Shown here: positions 32,980 through 42,615 of the stretch, piece after piece
Layout: each line of letters starts with the position of its first letter
Numbering within the stretch: position 1 is the first letter of the stretch
Origin: Prochlorococcus sp. AG-402-K21
GTDB lineage: Bacteria; Cyanobacteriota; Cyanobacteriia; PCC-6307; Cyanobiaceae
Assembly: GCA_003216775.1 (NCBI GenBank)
Contig: QCII01000002.1
Location: forward strand, 62,001-126,000
DNA: 64,000 nt
Direction: 5' to 3'
Notes under the pieces: model-generated
Seen by the model: only the letters and a program-made list of their open reading frames with translations
The model's database searches: none
What the model was told of the DNA's origin: nothing
Position numbers and translations under genes: made by a program

Positions 32980-33858
32980 TTACATATCGATTATGGCTTT
33001 TACATAATCTTTGACTTGGTTTAAGTAAAGCCCTCCGAACATATTGGCATGATTTAATATGTGGTAAAAATTGTAGATAATAATTCTTTTTTCAAAACCT
33101 TTTTTTATTGGAAAAATTTTATGATACTCTTCATAAAATTCTTTTCTAAAACCTCCAAACAATTTAGTCATAGCTATATCGACTTCGTTATCTGCCCACC
33201 AAGATGCCGGGTCAAAAATAACTCCTTTACCACTTTTTTCTGTCCCTACATTTCCTGACCATAAATCACCATGAACTAGTGTATTGATAGGTTCATGGTT
33301 AATTAATTCTGTTTTGATTTTTTCTTTGACTTTATTTATAGTTTCCTTATCCAAGATATATGTTTGGAGAATTGATAATTGAGGTATTATTCTTAAATTT
33401 AGAAAACAATCTACCCAATTTTTTTCCCAACCTTTTTTCTGATTTGTTAATCCAATAAATCCCTCAATCGGGTAACCAAATGTTTTTGGATTAGACTCAC
33501 TTGAATTTAAGTGCATTTCTCCTAAACCCTTCCCTAGCTTTTTTTGGTCAAAGTTTTTCATATCTATCCATTCAATTAAAAGAATTTCTACATTTTTAAT
33601 ATTTTTATATGCAATAACTTCAGGAACTAGGACGTTTTTTTGATTGATATGTTCTCTCAAATTTTTGAGACAGTATTTTTCAAATTCGAGAAATTTTATT
33701 TTTCTATTGTTTCTTTTAAGAAATAATTTAATGTTCGCAAATTCTATCTGCCATGCGCTGTGAATATTTCCTCCATATACTTGCTTAACACTTTTTGGAT
33801 AAGTTTCACCTAATTGATCACAAATTTCGCTAACTTCAAGAGATGATAATTTTTGCAT
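32980..33858 (-). CDS. Fructosamine/ketosamine-3-kinase family protein
   Basis: A 292-aa protein with an ATG start. The kinase fold of the aminoglycoside-phosphotransferase superfamily is clear: the catalytic loop NTLVHGDLWSGNVGTEK (about 196-212) and the metal Asp in GVIFDPASWWADNEVDIAMTKLFGG (about 216-240), both diagnostic of fructosamine kinases. The N-terminal VYGGNIHSAWQIEF matches the family's glycine-rich loop. It probably phosphorylates glycated amines to allow their release (protein deglycation); the substrate is not determined. Only 4 bp separate its start from that of the divergent crtD gene. Confidence 0.9.
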   Translation of the reverse strand: MQKLSSLEVSEICDQLGETYPKSVKQVYGGNIHSAWQIEFANIKLFLKRNNRKIKFLEFEKYCLKNLREHINQKNVLVPEVIAYKNIKNVEILLIEWIDMKNFDQKKLGKGLGEMHLNSSESNPKTFGYPIEGFIGLTNQKKGWEKNWVDCFLNLRIIPQLSILQTYILDKETINKVKEKIKTELINHEPINTLVHGDLWSGNVGTEKSGKGVIFDPASWWADNEVDIAMTKLFGGFRKEFYEEYHKIFPIKKGFEKRIIIYNFYHILNHANMFGGLYLNQVKDYVKAIIDM

Positions 33859-33862
33859 TTAA

Positions 33863-35368
33863 ATGAGAAAGTCCGAAGTTGTTGTTGTTGGTGCTGGCAT
33901 AGCAGGACTAACATCTGCAGCAATTTTATCAAAACAAGGTTTATCAGTGACTTTAATTGAATGTCATACTCAATCAGGAGGTTGTGCAGGCACATTTAAA
34001 AGAAAGAATTATATTTTTGATGTTGGAGCTACACAAGTTGCTGGTTTGGAGAAAGGAGGAATTCATAAAAGAATTTTTGATTTTTTAGATATCCCATCAC
34101 CAGAAGCCACTATTTTAGATCCTGCTTGCATCGTTGACTTAAATGATGGTGGTAAGCCAATACCTATTTGGTATGAAAAAAGTAAATGGATGGCTGAACG
34201 AGAAATGCAGTTTCCTGGAAGTGGTAGATTTTGGAAACTTTGTAGCCTCATACATCAAAGTAATTGGATATTTGCTAATCAAAATCCAATATTGCCAATA
34301 AATAATTTTTGGGATTTTTCTCAACTTCTTAAAGCACTAGTCCCTTCAAACCTTGTTACAGGCATACTACTTAAGTCTACTATTTTTGATTTATTGCGAA
34401 TATGTGGATTATCTAATAATGAGCGCTTGATTAAATTCTTAAATCTTCAACTCAAACTTTATTCCCAAGAGGATGTTTACAATACTGCAGCATTGTATGG
34501 CTCTACCGTTCTTCAGATTAGTCAACAACCACATGGTCTTTGGCATCTTAAAAAGTCTATGCAGTCTTTAAGTGAAGCATTAGAAAGATCATTGCTTAAC
34601 ACTGGTGTTAAACTAATATTTGGTCAAAAAGTTAATTCCATAATCTTTGATGACCACAATATGTGTTGGAAAGTATCTGCTAATTCGAAACAAAATTCTT
34701 TTATTTACCAAGCAAAAAATTTAATTTACACTGCGCCCCCTCAATCATTGCTGAATCATTTGCAGGGACCTTTAAGTAGAAAGCAAAGTTATAAAAATCG
34801 ACTAATTAATTTGCCTAATCCAAGCGGAGCTTTAGTGTTTTATTCAGCATTAAAAAAAGAACATATAAAAAAAATTTCTTCAAATCATTATCAATTTGCT
34901 TCGAATGAATTTGGCTCCATATTTGTATCAATTAGTGATGATGGTGATGGAAGAGCACCAAAAGGGGAGGTTACTTTAATAGCTAGTATTTTTACTAAGA
35001 CAAAAGATTGGTTTAATTTAGAAAAAAAAAATTATTTAAATAAGAAAAGGGATTCCCTAAAAAAGATATCTCTTGAATTGGAAAGTAAATTTGATATTGA
35101 TCCTGAAAATTGGCTACATAGGGAATTAGCTACTCCATTAGGATTTGAAAAATGGACGAATAGACCTAATGGAATAGTAGGAGGGCTTGGTCAAAATCCA
35201 GATATTTTTGGTTTATTTGGATTATCAAGTAGGACTCCTTTTAAAGGTTTATGGCTATGTGGAGACTCAATTTATCCTGGTGAGGGAACCGCAGGTGTAA
35301 GTCAGTCTGCATTAATGGTTTCAAGGCAAATTTTGGCTTCCAAAGGCATAGAAAATTTTAATTTATAA
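33863..35368 (+). CDS. crtD: FAD-dependent carotenoid desaturase/isomerase-like protein (CrtD type)
   Basis: A 501-aa flavoprotein. The N terminus has the dinucleotide motif VVVVGAGIAGLTSAAILSKQGLSVTLIECHTQSGG (about 6-40). The C terminus has the phytoene-desaturase FAD motif WLCGDSIYPGEGTAGVSQSALMVSRQI (about 470-496). The family includes CrtI, CrtH, CrtD and CrtO; the C-3',4'-desaturase label is from resemblance of the N-terminal TFKRKNYIFDVGATQVAGL segment and is less certain than the family. Its last 11 bp overlap the 3' end of tyrA on the opposite strand. Confidence 0.75.
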   Translation: MRKSEVVVVGAGIAGLTSAAILSKQGLSVTLIECHTQSGGCAGTFKRKNYIFDVGATQVAGLEKGGIHKRIFDFLDIPSPEATILDPACIVDLNDGGKPIPIWYEKSKWMAEREMQFPGSGRFWKLCSLIHQSNWIFANQNPILPINNFWDFSQLLKALVPSNLVTGILLKSTIFDLLRICGLSNNERLIKFLNLQLKLYSQEDVYNTAALYGSTVLQISQQPHGLWHLKKSMQSLSEALERSLLNTGVKLIFGQKVNSIIFDDHNMCWKVSANSKQNSFIYQAKNLIYTAPPQSLLNHLQGPLSRKQSYKNRLINLPNPSGALVFYSALKKEHIKKISSNHYQFASNEFGSIFVSISDDGDGRAPKGEVTLIASIFTKTKDWFNLEKKNYLNKKRDSLKKISLELESKFDIDPENWLHRELATPLGFEKWTNRPNGIVGGLGQNPDIFGLFGLSSRTPFKGLWLCGDSIYPGEGTAGVSQSALMVSRQILASKGIENFNL

Positions 35369-36197
35369 AATTTTTTCTGATTTCTCTTGCTTCAGTAAGT
35401 TTGTTAGAAAGTAACTCCCAATTTTTCTCTTTTATAAGAGTTTCCAATGTATTAAGCTTATTTTTAAAATTATTTATAGCATTTAAAACATGAATCTGAT
35501 TATTCATAGCTAAATCCAAGCCAAGTTTTTCATTGCCGCCGCCAACTCTTGAAGTGTCAGCAAATCCTGTAGCTGCAAGCTTTTGTGAGAGATCTAATAA
35601 AGATTGATTATTTTTTGTATCTACAGTTTTAATAAGGGCAGAAGCTAAAAATATAGGCAAATGAGAAATTAGAGATACTGCTTCATCATGTTCTTTTGGC
35701 GCGGCTTGGCAAATTTCACAATCCATTGATTTTATTAGCTCTGAAATAGTTCTGACTGCATTAAAATCACTATTTTGTGTAGGAGTAATAATCCATTTTG
35801 CATTTTTAAAAAGACCTTCGAAACCTGAGTCAACCCCTTTATTTTCTGTTCCTGCCATAGGATGTGATCCAATAAATAGAGGATGTAAATGTTCCCATGT
35901 ATCTACAATTGGTTCTTTAACAGAGCCTACATCAGTAACTATTGTTGTTTGAGGTATTGACGCTACTAATCGTTGAGATGGGCTGATCAAATCTTTTATA
36001 GGCAATGCTAAAATTATGAGCTCACATTTTGTTAATACGCTCAGATCACAGGTAACAAAATTTGCAAGCCTTTTTTCCTTGGCTTTTTTTTCATTAAATT
36101 CATTATTTGCTATTCCATAAATTGTATGGTTAAGACTTTGGAGTTTTAATCCTAAAGAACCACCAATCAAACCTAACCCTACTATTCCAATTTTCAT
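35358..36197 (-). CDS. tyrA: Prephenate/arogenate dehydrogenase
   Basis: A 279-aa protein starting at ATG. The N-terminal Rossmann motif is IGIVGLGLIGGSLGLKL (about 2-18), followed by VTDVGSVKEPIV and the prephenate-binding GSHPMAGTENKGVDSG (about 109-124), in which the His is catalytic. A helical dimerisation domain follows (SLISHLPIFLASALIKT, ATGFADTSRVGGG). It performs the oxidative decarboxylation leading to tyrosine; cyanobacterial enzymes usually use arogenate and NADP. There is no fused chorismate mutase or ACT domain. Confidence 0.93.
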   Translation of the reverse strand: MKIGIVGLGLIGGSLGLKLQSLNHTIYGIANNEFNEKKAKEKRLANFVTCDLSVLTKCELIILALPIKDLISPSQRLVASIPQTTIVTDVGSVKEPIVDTWEHLHPLFIGSHPMAGTENKGVDSGFEGLFKNAKWIITPTQNSDFNAVRTISELIKSMDCEICQAAPKEHDEAVSLISHLPIFLASALIKTVDTKNNQSLLDLSQKLAATGFADTSRVGGGNEKLGLDLAMNNQIHVLNAINNFKNKLNTLETLIKEKNWELLSNKLTEAREIRKNFIN

Positions 36198-36288
36198 AGA
36201 TTTATTAATTCATGACTTTCTTATATTGATACCAATATTTTTGTATATTAGGTTCATAAATTTTTTGTGTATTTGAAATTTATTATAA

Positions 36289-37737
36289 ATGCTTGAAATT
36301 TTAAGTCATCAATATTTGAAAAATTTTTTGAGAGATCAAAGTATTAATTGGGAACATATATATTCTTTTGGGAGGATAATCTCCAAGTGTATTGAGAATA
36401 ATTCTACATATCTAATTAATTCAGAAATTTTTTCTAGCCATGATTGGCTACCTCCAATTTTGATCTCTCTATTTTTAAAGGAAGAAGATTCAACTTTTAT
36501 TTTATCTGAAGCAAAAATTAATTTTTTAAGAGAGTTTCAGATTGATTCATTGAAAAATTTAGGGTTTAATTTAATTTTAAAAAATGATCAACTTATTTTT
36601 GGAGACCATCATGTTCGCTTGATAACAATCCAAGATTTACTTAATGATCCTAATTTTCTTAATCTTAGAAATCATCGCATAGTTTATTCTGGAGTTGAGG
36701 ATATAAAACAAGATTTAAAAAATCATTTTAGTATTACTTTAGTTAAAAAGGATTGGACAAAAAATTTTAAAGAATTTGAATTAATCAATCAAAAATTTAT
36801 AAAAGTATATGATTATTTTAAGAAAAAGTTCTTTATGAGAAGGGTCTTAGGAAATAGTTATATCAATTTAGATGAAAAAGAAATTAGCTTTTTTTTAAAC
36901 TTTTTTCATGAAAATTCTTTTTTTTCTGATAAATTTTTAAGTGTCAACAAAGCGTTATCTCAAGGCTGGGCATGTTGGGTAAAATTAAATGATACAAATT
37001 TGGATTGGAATTTGTATTTGCAGCCAATAGATGAACTTTCTCAAATTAAGGAATTTTTTTTAAATAATAAATTTGTTTTTTTATCAGCTTTGAGAAAAGA
37101 TAATTTTTTCCAAATGTATCTTAAAAAGCATAGTTTAGATATTGACTTGGTTATTAATTTTAAAAGTAATTTTGAAGAGAAAAAGATTTTATTATATATA
37201 CCCTCTAAACAGTTGCTTCCTAATAATCCTCTTTTTACTAATTCAATCTTGGATAAATGCAAGAAGTTAATACTTTTTAGAAAGGGTTTGACTTTAGTTT
37301 TGTCTGACGATATTGATTTGAAAAATAATCTTGCCACAGAATTAGCCTCGAATTATGGGAAGAGGGTCTTGCTAGAGACAATTCCCTCTCATAATAATGA
37401 AATCCTTTGCTCTAGTTATGATTGGTGGATTATGAATTCTCATTTAATACAAATCCCAGATCAAATTATCGTTCCCTTACTTCCGATTCCTAATATGTCT
37501 GAACCTATTAACGCAATTACAGTTTCTCATAAAAAAAAGCTTTCTCAAGATTGGTTTAGAGAATTCTTTCTTCCTCAAGCCAGAATGAAACTTGAAAGAT
37601 CTATTGCCCCTTTAAGAAGAAATTCAGGTAAGTTAATAATTTTAGATGGGAGAGCAAATAAACGAAACTGGGGAAGATTACTTTTGAAAAACATTCAACC
37701 CTCAAAAAAAATTAATTATATGCTACCTTTTGATTAG
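36289..37737 (+). CDS. DinG/Rad3-like helicase-related protein, degenerate motor
   Basis: A 482-aa protein. The C-terminal part resembles DinG helicases: the long segment FREFFLPQARMKLERSIAPLRRNSGKLIILDGRANKRNWGRLLLKNIQPS (about 425-475) is the motif VI region, where active enzymes have QGxGRxIR. The upstream half has no Walker A (GKT) motif, no DEAH box and no Fe-S cysteines, so ATP-driven unwinding looks unlikely. Prochlorococcus relatives are, as I recall, called putative helicases. The protein is rich in Lys, Asn, Phe and Ile, as is common in fast-evolving genes here. It is real but functionally unclear. Confidence 0.6.
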   Translation: MLEILSHQYLKNFLRDQSINWEHIYSFGRIISKCIENNSTYLINSEIFSSHDWLPPILISLFLKEEDSTFILSEAKINFLREFQIDSLKNLGFNLILKNDQLIFGDHHVRLITIQDLLNDPNFLNLRNHRIVYSGVEDIKQDLKNHFSITLVKKDWTKNFKEFELINQKFIKVYDYFKKKFFMRRVLGNSYINLDEKEISFFLNFFHENSFFSDKFLSVNKALSQGWACWVKLNDTNLDWNLYLQPIDELSQIKEFFLNNKFVFLSALRKDNFFQMYLKKHSLDIDLVINFKSNFEEKKILLYIPSKQLLPNNPLFTNSILDKCKKLILFRKGLTLVLSDDIDLKNNLATELASNYGKRVLLETIPSHNNEILCSSYDWWIMNSHLIQIPDQIIVPLLPIPNMSEPINAITVSHKKKLSQDWFREFFLPQARMKLERSIAPLRRNSGKLIILDGRANKRNWGRLLLKNIQPSKKINYMLPFD

Positions 37738-37764
37738 GTTATATTTTTAAATAACTCAAGAAAT

Positions 37765-38010
37765 ATGGGAGAAGCAAAAAGACGTAAAACAATTGGTTTA
37801 CTTCCAAAAAAAAATAATACTAAAAAAAAATTTGATGAGTCTCCAAGATTATTTGAATGGCTGCCCTTTACAATTAATCAAAGAGATAACCTAATTCAAT
37901 TAAGTATTAAGGCCAGTTGGTTTGGAATCGCAGGGTTAGTTATCTTATGGATTGTAGTTAGATTTATAGGCCCTGCTGCTGGGTGGTGGACTTTAGCTGA
38001 TTCTTTATAA
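37765..38010 (+). CDS. DUF2839-family small membrane protein
   Basis: An 81-aa protein starting with MGEAKRRKTIGLLP, the hallmark basic N terminus of the DUF2839 family of cyanobacteria. One transmembrane segment is predicted near residues 52-70 (WFGIAGLVILWIVVRFIG), followed by a short tail GPAAGWWTLADSL. Function unknown. It converges with recA. Confidence 0.8.
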   Translation: MGEAKRRKTIGLLPKKNNTKKKFDESPRLFEWLPFTINQRDNLIQLSIKASWFGIAGLVILWIVVRFIGPAAGWWTLADSL

Positions 38011-38019
38011 ATTATTAAT

Positions 38020-39117
38020 TTAAGCTACTGTTTTTATATCATTAACAGCGATTTTATTAGCAGGATTGCTATTTAATGTTTTCATTGAATTAGAACTGAC
38101 TTCAGTACCTTCTGTTAATTTGTCTTTAACCATAGATTCTACTTTATTTCTAATTTCTAAGTTTTGATCAAGCCAAATTATTGTATTTTCCCTTCCTTGT
38201 CCAATATTTTCTCCTTCATAACTATACCAAGCGCCTCTTCTTATTATGATATTAGTCTCTTCTGCTAAATCTAATAAACATCCTGTTGTACTAATACCTT
38301 TCCCGAAGAGAATATCAAATTCTGCGATTCTAAATGGTGGTGCAACTTTGTTTTTTGCTACCTTTACTTTCGCTCTAATGCCGTATTCTTCAGTACCTCT
38401 TTTAAGAGTTTGAATTCTTCTGATATCAAGTCTCACTGAGGCGTAAAATTTTAATGCATTACCTCCGGTGGTTGTTTCTGGATTGCCGTATGTAACCCCA
38501 ATTTTTAGGCGTAATTGATTTAGGAATATTACCGTACAACCAGATTTACCAATATTTCCTGTTATTTTTCTCATTGCTTGACTCATAAGCCTTGCTTGGC
38601 TTCCAATTACGTGATCTCCCATCTCTCCTTCTATCTCAGCTCTTGGAGTTAGTGCTGCTACTGAGTCAACAACTACAAGATCCACCGCACTAGATCTTAT
38701 AAGCTGGTCAACTATTTCTAGAGCCATTTCACCAGTATCTGGTTGTGAAACTAACAAATTTTCAACATCAACTCCTAAAGAGGCTGCATAAACTGGATCG
38801 AGTGCATGCTCAGCATCTACAAATGCAGCTACCCCTCCATTTTTTTGAACTTCCGCAATCGCGTGCAGCGTCAACGTAGTTTTCCCTGAACTTTCTGGCC
38901 CGTAAACTTCTACTACTCTTCCTTTTGGATATCCTCCTCCTAATGCTAAATCTAGGGTGAGCGCTCCAGTAGATATTGTTTCTACTTTCATTCTTGAGGC
39001 GTCACCAAGTCTCATTATTGATCCTCGTCCAAAATTCCTTTCTATTTGACCTAAGACGAGACTTAATGCCTTGTCTTTTTCTTTTGATTCAGTTTTTTTC
39101 TTTTCGTCTAGGCTCAT
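38020..39117 (-). CDS. recA: Recombinase RecA
   Basis: A 365-aa DNA strand-exchange ATPase and SOS co-protease. The Walker A motif [21 protein letters not shown] lies at about 69-89 and the Walker B region [41 protein letters not shown] at about 144-185. Also visible are [37 protein letters not shown] and [12 protein letters not shown]. The C-terminal tail from about 335 is variable. A cyanobacterial LexA box lies 85 bp upstream, so SOS induction is likely. Confidence 0.99.
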   Translation of the reverse strand: MSLDEKKKTESKEKDKALSLVLGQIERNFGRGSIMRLGDASRMKVETISTGALTLDLALGGGYPKGRVVEVYGPESSGKTTLTLHAIAEVQKNGGVAAFVDAEHALDPVYAASLGVDVENLLVSQPDTGEMALEIVDQLIRSSAVDLVVVDSVAALTPRAEIEGEMGDHVIGSQARLMSQAMRKITGNIGKSGCTVIFLNQLRLKIGVTYGNPETTTGGNALKFYASVRLDIRRIQTLKRGTEEYGIRAKVKVAKNKVAPPFRIAEFDILFGKGISTTGCLLDLAEETNIIIRRGAWYSYEGENIGQGRENTIIWLDQNLEIRNKVESMVKDKLTEGTEVSSNSMKTLNSNPANKIAVNDIKTVA

Positions 39118-39201
39118 TGTTTGATTTATCGGTTAAAGTTCTTATATTTATTTTAAATTTGGAAATTTTTATTTAAACCAAACTTCATAAATACAAACTA
39201 T

Positions 39202-39215
39202 AGTACACCTGTACT
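39202..39215 (-). promoter_or_regulatory. LexA (SOS) box upstream of recA
   Basis: AGTACACCTGTACT matches the cyanobacterial LexA consensus RGTACNNNDGTWCB at every position. On the minus strand a -10-like TATAGT (complement of 39197-39202) abuts the box, so LexA binding would block recA transcription. The box is 85 bp upstream of the recA start. Confidence 0.8.
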
Positions 39216-39229
39216 CTAGCTGATTATCT

Positions 39230-40009
39230 TTAAATTGCAACTAATTTCTCAAGGTCATGTAATTTTAATAATTTAATTTCATTGCATAAATTATATCTAT
39301 CAGGCTTTTTTAAATATCCCCAATCAGCTAGGAAGCATGGAATATGAGAAGTTTCTGAATTTTGTTTAATATCAATTAGAGTTTTTTTTCTATCTTCTAT
39401 AAAACCTAAAATTTCATAAGTTTTTGTAAGCTTTTCAGCTATTTTGACTTTTGTTCCGGATTCATAACCAAAAATAAATTCTGGAAAAATATTTAATTGT
39501 TTAAGAATTTTTTCTGCGAATATTTCCCCTTTTGTTGTTATTATTCCGGTTTGGATTTCTCTATTCCTTAATTCTTTCATGAAATCTATAACTTCAAAAA
39601 ATGGATTGTGTAAATTTACCCAAGATATAAAATCTTTATCAATTTGGTAATTGCGAGACTTATCTAATATTTTTTGTAAATCTTCGGCTATCCAGGAATT
39701 ATCTTTTAAAACCTTCTGGCAATTTTGATGATAATCATTAATGAAATCATCTTTATTAAAATTGTTTATTGGATTTTCTGTTTTAATAATTTCGTGAACA
39801 ATTAGAACCATTTCCCAACCATATTTAACCCAAGGCCTAATTTCTTTGAAAGCATTTGGTACTCTTTTATAAATTTTTTGATCAAAAGAGATGTAAGGTG
39901 AATTTAAATATTTTTCACAGGCCAGCAAAGAACTATGCCAATATTCATACATTCCATCAACAATTACCCCATCAAAATCAAATAGAAATATTTTTTGAGA
40001 AGACACCAA
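39230..40009 (-). CDS. HAD-superfamily phosphatase-like hydrolase
   Basis: A 259-aa protein with TTG at 40009 or GTG at 40006 as the start. HAD motif I is FLFDFDGVIVDG (about 8-19), motif II is around TGIITTKGEIF (about 152) and motif IV is LGFIEDRKKTL (about 217). A long helical cap is inserted after motif I. The substrate is unknown; phosphoglycolate or beta-phosphoglucomutase-like activity cannot be told apart. The tRNA-Gln gene begins 13 bp upstream on the same strand. Confidence 0.8.
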   Translation of the reverse strand: MVSSQKIFLFDFDGVIVDGMYEYWHSSLLACEKYLNSPYISFDQKIYKRVPNAFKEIRPWVKYGWEMVLIVHEIIKTENPINNFNKDDFINDYHQNCQKVLKDNSWIAEDLQKILDKSRNYQIDKDFISWVNLHNPFFEVIDFMKELRNREIQTGIITTKGEIFAEKILKQLNIFPEFIFGYESGTKVKIAEKLTKTYEILGFIEDRKKTLIDIKQNSETSHIPCFLADWGYLKKPDRYNLCNEIKLLKLHDLEKLVAI

Positions 40010-40022
40010 CTGTATTTTAGGA

Positions 40023-40094
40023 CTGGGCCGCTAGGATTCGAACCTAGGAATGTCGAGACCAAAACCCGATGCCTTACCACTTGGCGACGGCCCA
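40023..40094 (-). tRNA. tRNA-Gln(TTG)
   Basis: A 72-nt cloverleaf on the minus strand. The acceptor TGGGCCG pairs with CGGCCCA (a U1-A72 pair, typical of tRNA-Gln), the discriminator is G, the anticodon stem-loop TCGGG-TTTTGGT-CTCGA gives TTG, and the T arm is CTAGGTTCGAATCCTAG. CCA is not encoded. Confidence 0.96.
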
Positions 40095-40197
40095 TTGAAT
40101 CTTCATTTTAATACATGAAAAGATTTTTTTCTATCAAAAAAATACAAAGTTTTCATAAACACGGAGTAGGTTTAAAAAAATAAAAATATTATGTGAC

Positions 40198-41196
40198 TTA
40201 GCTCGATTTCCATGGCTCTAAAAATTTCTTAGCTTTTTTGATTGCCAAAGCCATTCTTTCAGGATACTCATAGAGTCTTTTGTTATTTTTGTAAGCAAAT
40301 TCAAGAAAGGGTTGCATAATTTTTCTTGCAGCACTTCCAAATGCTATTCCGTCTGGAAGATTATTTGAATGCAAAAATTCATGAGTTTTTTCGTTAGTTC
40401 CTCCGGCTAATTGAATTAATCCTGGAGGAAGATCTGAACCAATTCTTTTAAACAACTTAACTGTATCTCTACTTGTCGTTGGAGCAAGATCACCAGACAT
40501 TGGCCTTCCATCTAGCTGCCAAATAAGGGGGATATTAAGTTCAATAAGCATTTCATATCTTTCCCAAAGAGCTTTCAAAAGATCTTTGGGATCTTGTGAT
40601 TTTTTGATAGATTGATTTAATCCACAACTAATAGATATCTTATCTAATTGCGTTTCAGAACTTTTAAGGATACTAACAACTTTTGAAAAAGAATCTAGGC
40701 GATTGATTTCTGTATGAATTTCTACTGCATTAGGCTTTATTTTTTGAAGTGTTGATTCTAAATTATCTTTTGACAAATTATATTCATATTCACTAATTAG
40801 ATTTAGGGGACAGCTATTTAAACATCTTCCACATCCATAACATTTACTCTCTTTAATCCCAGAATTATCAATTGCAAAGGTGGGGCATACTTTTTCGCAA
40901 GGTCTTGGACAAAGAGGAGGACACTTTAATGGATCAAATTTTGCTTTACGAAAGTGGATATCATTACCATCACTGATGCTTATCATTAATCCAGGAGAGT
41001 TTTGAAAGGTTTTTTTCGCCCACTCGATTCCTTTTTTTGCGGCATGAACTATAGATTCTTCTGCTGCAACATCTATATAGTCGACACCAGCAGCAGTATA
41101 GATTGCACATAAATCTTCTATAGCAACAACATCTTCATTACTGGCACCACAAATCAATTTAATCCATTTATCTTTTTTATTATTGGATTCAATCAA
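40198..41196 (-). CDS. ldpA: Iron-sulfur protein LdpA (light-dependent period)
   Basis: A 332-aa protein with a TTG start. The N-terminal part resembles a TIM-barrel segment (LICGASNEDVVAIEDLCAIYTAAGVDYIDVAAEESIVHAA). It is followed by ferredoxin-like clusters CPPLCPRPCEKVCP (about 91-104) and CYGCGRCLNSCPLN (about 118-131). LdpA couples photosynthetic redox state to the KaiABC clock in Synechococcus by protecting CikA and KaiA from redox-linked degradation; Prochlorococcus has a reduced clock, so the partner may differ. It lies 5 bp downstream of ndhN, as one unit. Confidence 0.93.
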   Translation of the reverse strand: MIESNNKKDKWIKLICGASNEDVVAIEDLCAIYTAAGVDYIDVAAEESIVHAAKKGIEWAKKTFQNSPGLMISISDGNDIHFRKAKFDPLKCPPLCPRPCEKVCPTFAIDNSGIKESKCYGCGRCLNSCPLNLISEYEYNLSKDNLESTLQKIKPNAVEIHTEINRLDSFSKVVSILKSSETQLDKISISCGLNQSIKKSQDPKDLLKALWERYEMLIELNIPLIWQLDGRPMSGDLAPTTSRDTVKLFKRIGSDLPPGLIQLAGGTNEKTHEFLHSNNLPDGIAFGSAARKIMQPFLEFAYKNNKRLYEYPERMALAIKKAKKFLEPWKSS

Positions 41197-41201
41197 ATGA
41201 T

Positions 41202-41678
41202 TTAACTTTCAAATTCATCCAAAATATAATCACTTAACGACTTCCATTCAAGTTTTCTTGAACCTCCCATTTCAACAACAATTGTTAGTTTGTTTTCTTT
41301 AGTGCAAATCTGTATTAAGCTCTCCAACTCAGCTTGAGATAATACTTGACCCTCTAACAACCAAAGTAATTTATTTTTATCATTTTCATTAAATAACTCA
41401 GAAGCTTGAGGGATTACTTGTTGAACTTCCCCAAGAGCTCCGTTTCTTCCTACGCTTTGATGGCCAAGGTGGGGTGGTCTAACCCCATGCAATTTAAGCA
41501 AGAAGACTTCTGGATCTCCAAGCCCTCTTGCTGAGGTTATAAAAGTTTTAAAGCCCTTACCCCTCATTCTCCTCAAAAGACGAGTTTCATAACCACCTTC
41601 AAGAGGAGCAAAGATTGCAAGACATTTGTTAGTTTTTAAATCGTTGTGAAACTTTTTCCCTGTAAGAAGTAATGGCAT
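41202..41678 (-). CDS. ndhN: NAD(P)H-quinone oxidoreductase subunit N
   Basis: A 158-aa subunit of the cyanobacterial NDH-1 complex, on its cytosolic arm, involved in cyclic electron flow and respiration. It starts [43 protein letters not shown], the characteristic NdhN opening, followed by [43 protein letters not shown]. It is hydrophilic, with no cofactor motifs. It is the first gene of the ndhN-ldpA pair and divergent from the ribosomal superoperon. Confidence 0.96.
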   Translation of the reverse strand: MPLLLTGKKFHNDLKTNKCLAIFAPLEGGYETRLLRRMRGKGFKTFITSARGLGDPEVFLLKLHGVRPPHLGHQSVGRNGALGEVQQVIPQASELFNENDKNKLLWLLEGQVLSQAELESLIQICTKENKLTIVVEMGGSRKLEWKSLSDYILDEFES

Positions 41679-41961
41679 AAAAATTTCCTTTATTTTATTT
41701 TATTTTATTTTATGGTACTTGATGATGTACAATTGTAACTCAGTGAATTTTTAAGCTCGCAAGCTAGCCGAGCCTCTACAAAATCTCACATTTTTAGCGT
41801 TTCGTTAAAAAATTCAGGTGGGTTTACCCAATGAGAAACTATCTAAATTTTTTTAGGTAAGTCTCAACCTTATTTAATAGTTTTTTTATTAACTTCATCT
41901 AATCACATTGAGAGGGTTTAGATAATTTAAAAATCATTACGAGCTAGCCTAATTTAGTCTT
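41679..41961. promoter_or_regulatory. Divergent ndhN / ribosomal superoperon control region
   Basis: 283 bases without an ORF. A short tandem repeat TTTTA (four copies plus TTTA, 41689-41712) lies just upstream of the ndhN start. A hairpin GCTCG-N9-CGAGC lies at 41755-41773. GGGT-TT-ACCC lies near 41821-41830 and GATAAT at 41921-41926, 36 bp before the rplC ATG. The promoter of the superoperon must be here, but no clear -35/-10 pair stands out. Confidence 0.45.
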
Positions 41962-42615
41962 ATGTCTATAGGAATTTTAGGAAAGAAATTGGGCATGTCC
42001 CAACTTTTCGACGACAAAGGTAATGCGGTTCCAGTTACTCTGATTGAGGCTGGACCATGCCGTGTCACTCAATTGAAAACTACCGCTTTGGATGGTTATA
42101 CTGCCGTTCAGATAGGTTATGGCTTGTCCAAAGATAAGCACATTAGTAAACCTGAAAAAGGACATTTGTTGAAATCAGGTAAAGAACTTTTAAAACATCT
42201 GAAAGAATATAAGGTTGAAGAAAATTCATCGTATGAAATCGGTAATCAAATCACTGTAAAAAACTTTGAGGTTGGCCAAAAAGTTGATATCAGTGGAAAA
42301 TCTATGGGTAGAGGTTTTGCTGGTTATCAGAAAAGACATGGTTTTAGCAGAGGTCCTATGAGTCATGGTTCAAAAAATCATAGAGCGCCTGGATCTACAG
42401 GAGCTGGAACAACCCCCGGCAGAATTTATCCTGGGAAAAGAATGGCAGGAAGATATGGAGGGAAACAGATAACTACGAAAGGATTGCTAGTTCTAAAAAT
42501 TGATGATCAAAAGAATTTGCTCGTAGTAAAGGGTTCTGTTCCAGGTAAGCCTGGCTCAATTGTCAACATTAAGCCAAATAATGTTGTAGGCAAAAAAGGA
42601 GGTGAAAAATCATGA
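41962..42615 (+). CDS. rplC: 50S ribosomal protein L3
   Basis: A 217-aa protein, first gene of the superoperon; the usual leading rpsJ is absent. The conserved centre is [51 protein letters not shown] (about 115-165), which reaches the peptidyl-transferase region. The start [17 protein letters not shown] is typical. It ends with a 4-bp overlap (ATGA) with rplD. Confidence 0.99.
   Translation: MSIGILGKKLGMSQLFDDKGNAVPVTLIEAGPCRVTQLKTTALDGYTAVQIGYGLSKDKHISKPEKGHLLKSGKELLKHLKEYKVEENSSYEIGNQITVKNFEVGQKVDISGKSMGRGFAGYQKRHGFSRGPMSHGSKNHRAPGSTGAGTTPGRIYPGKRMAGRYGGKQITTKGLLVLKIDDQKNLLVVKGSVPGKPGSIVNIKPNNVVGKKGGEKS

Noticed and set aside
41715-41732. GTAC-N8-GTAC inverted repeat upstream of ndhN as an NtcA or LexA site
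   Set aside because: The spacing gives GTA-N10-TAC, not GTA-N8-TAC, and is too wide for the LexA consensus.
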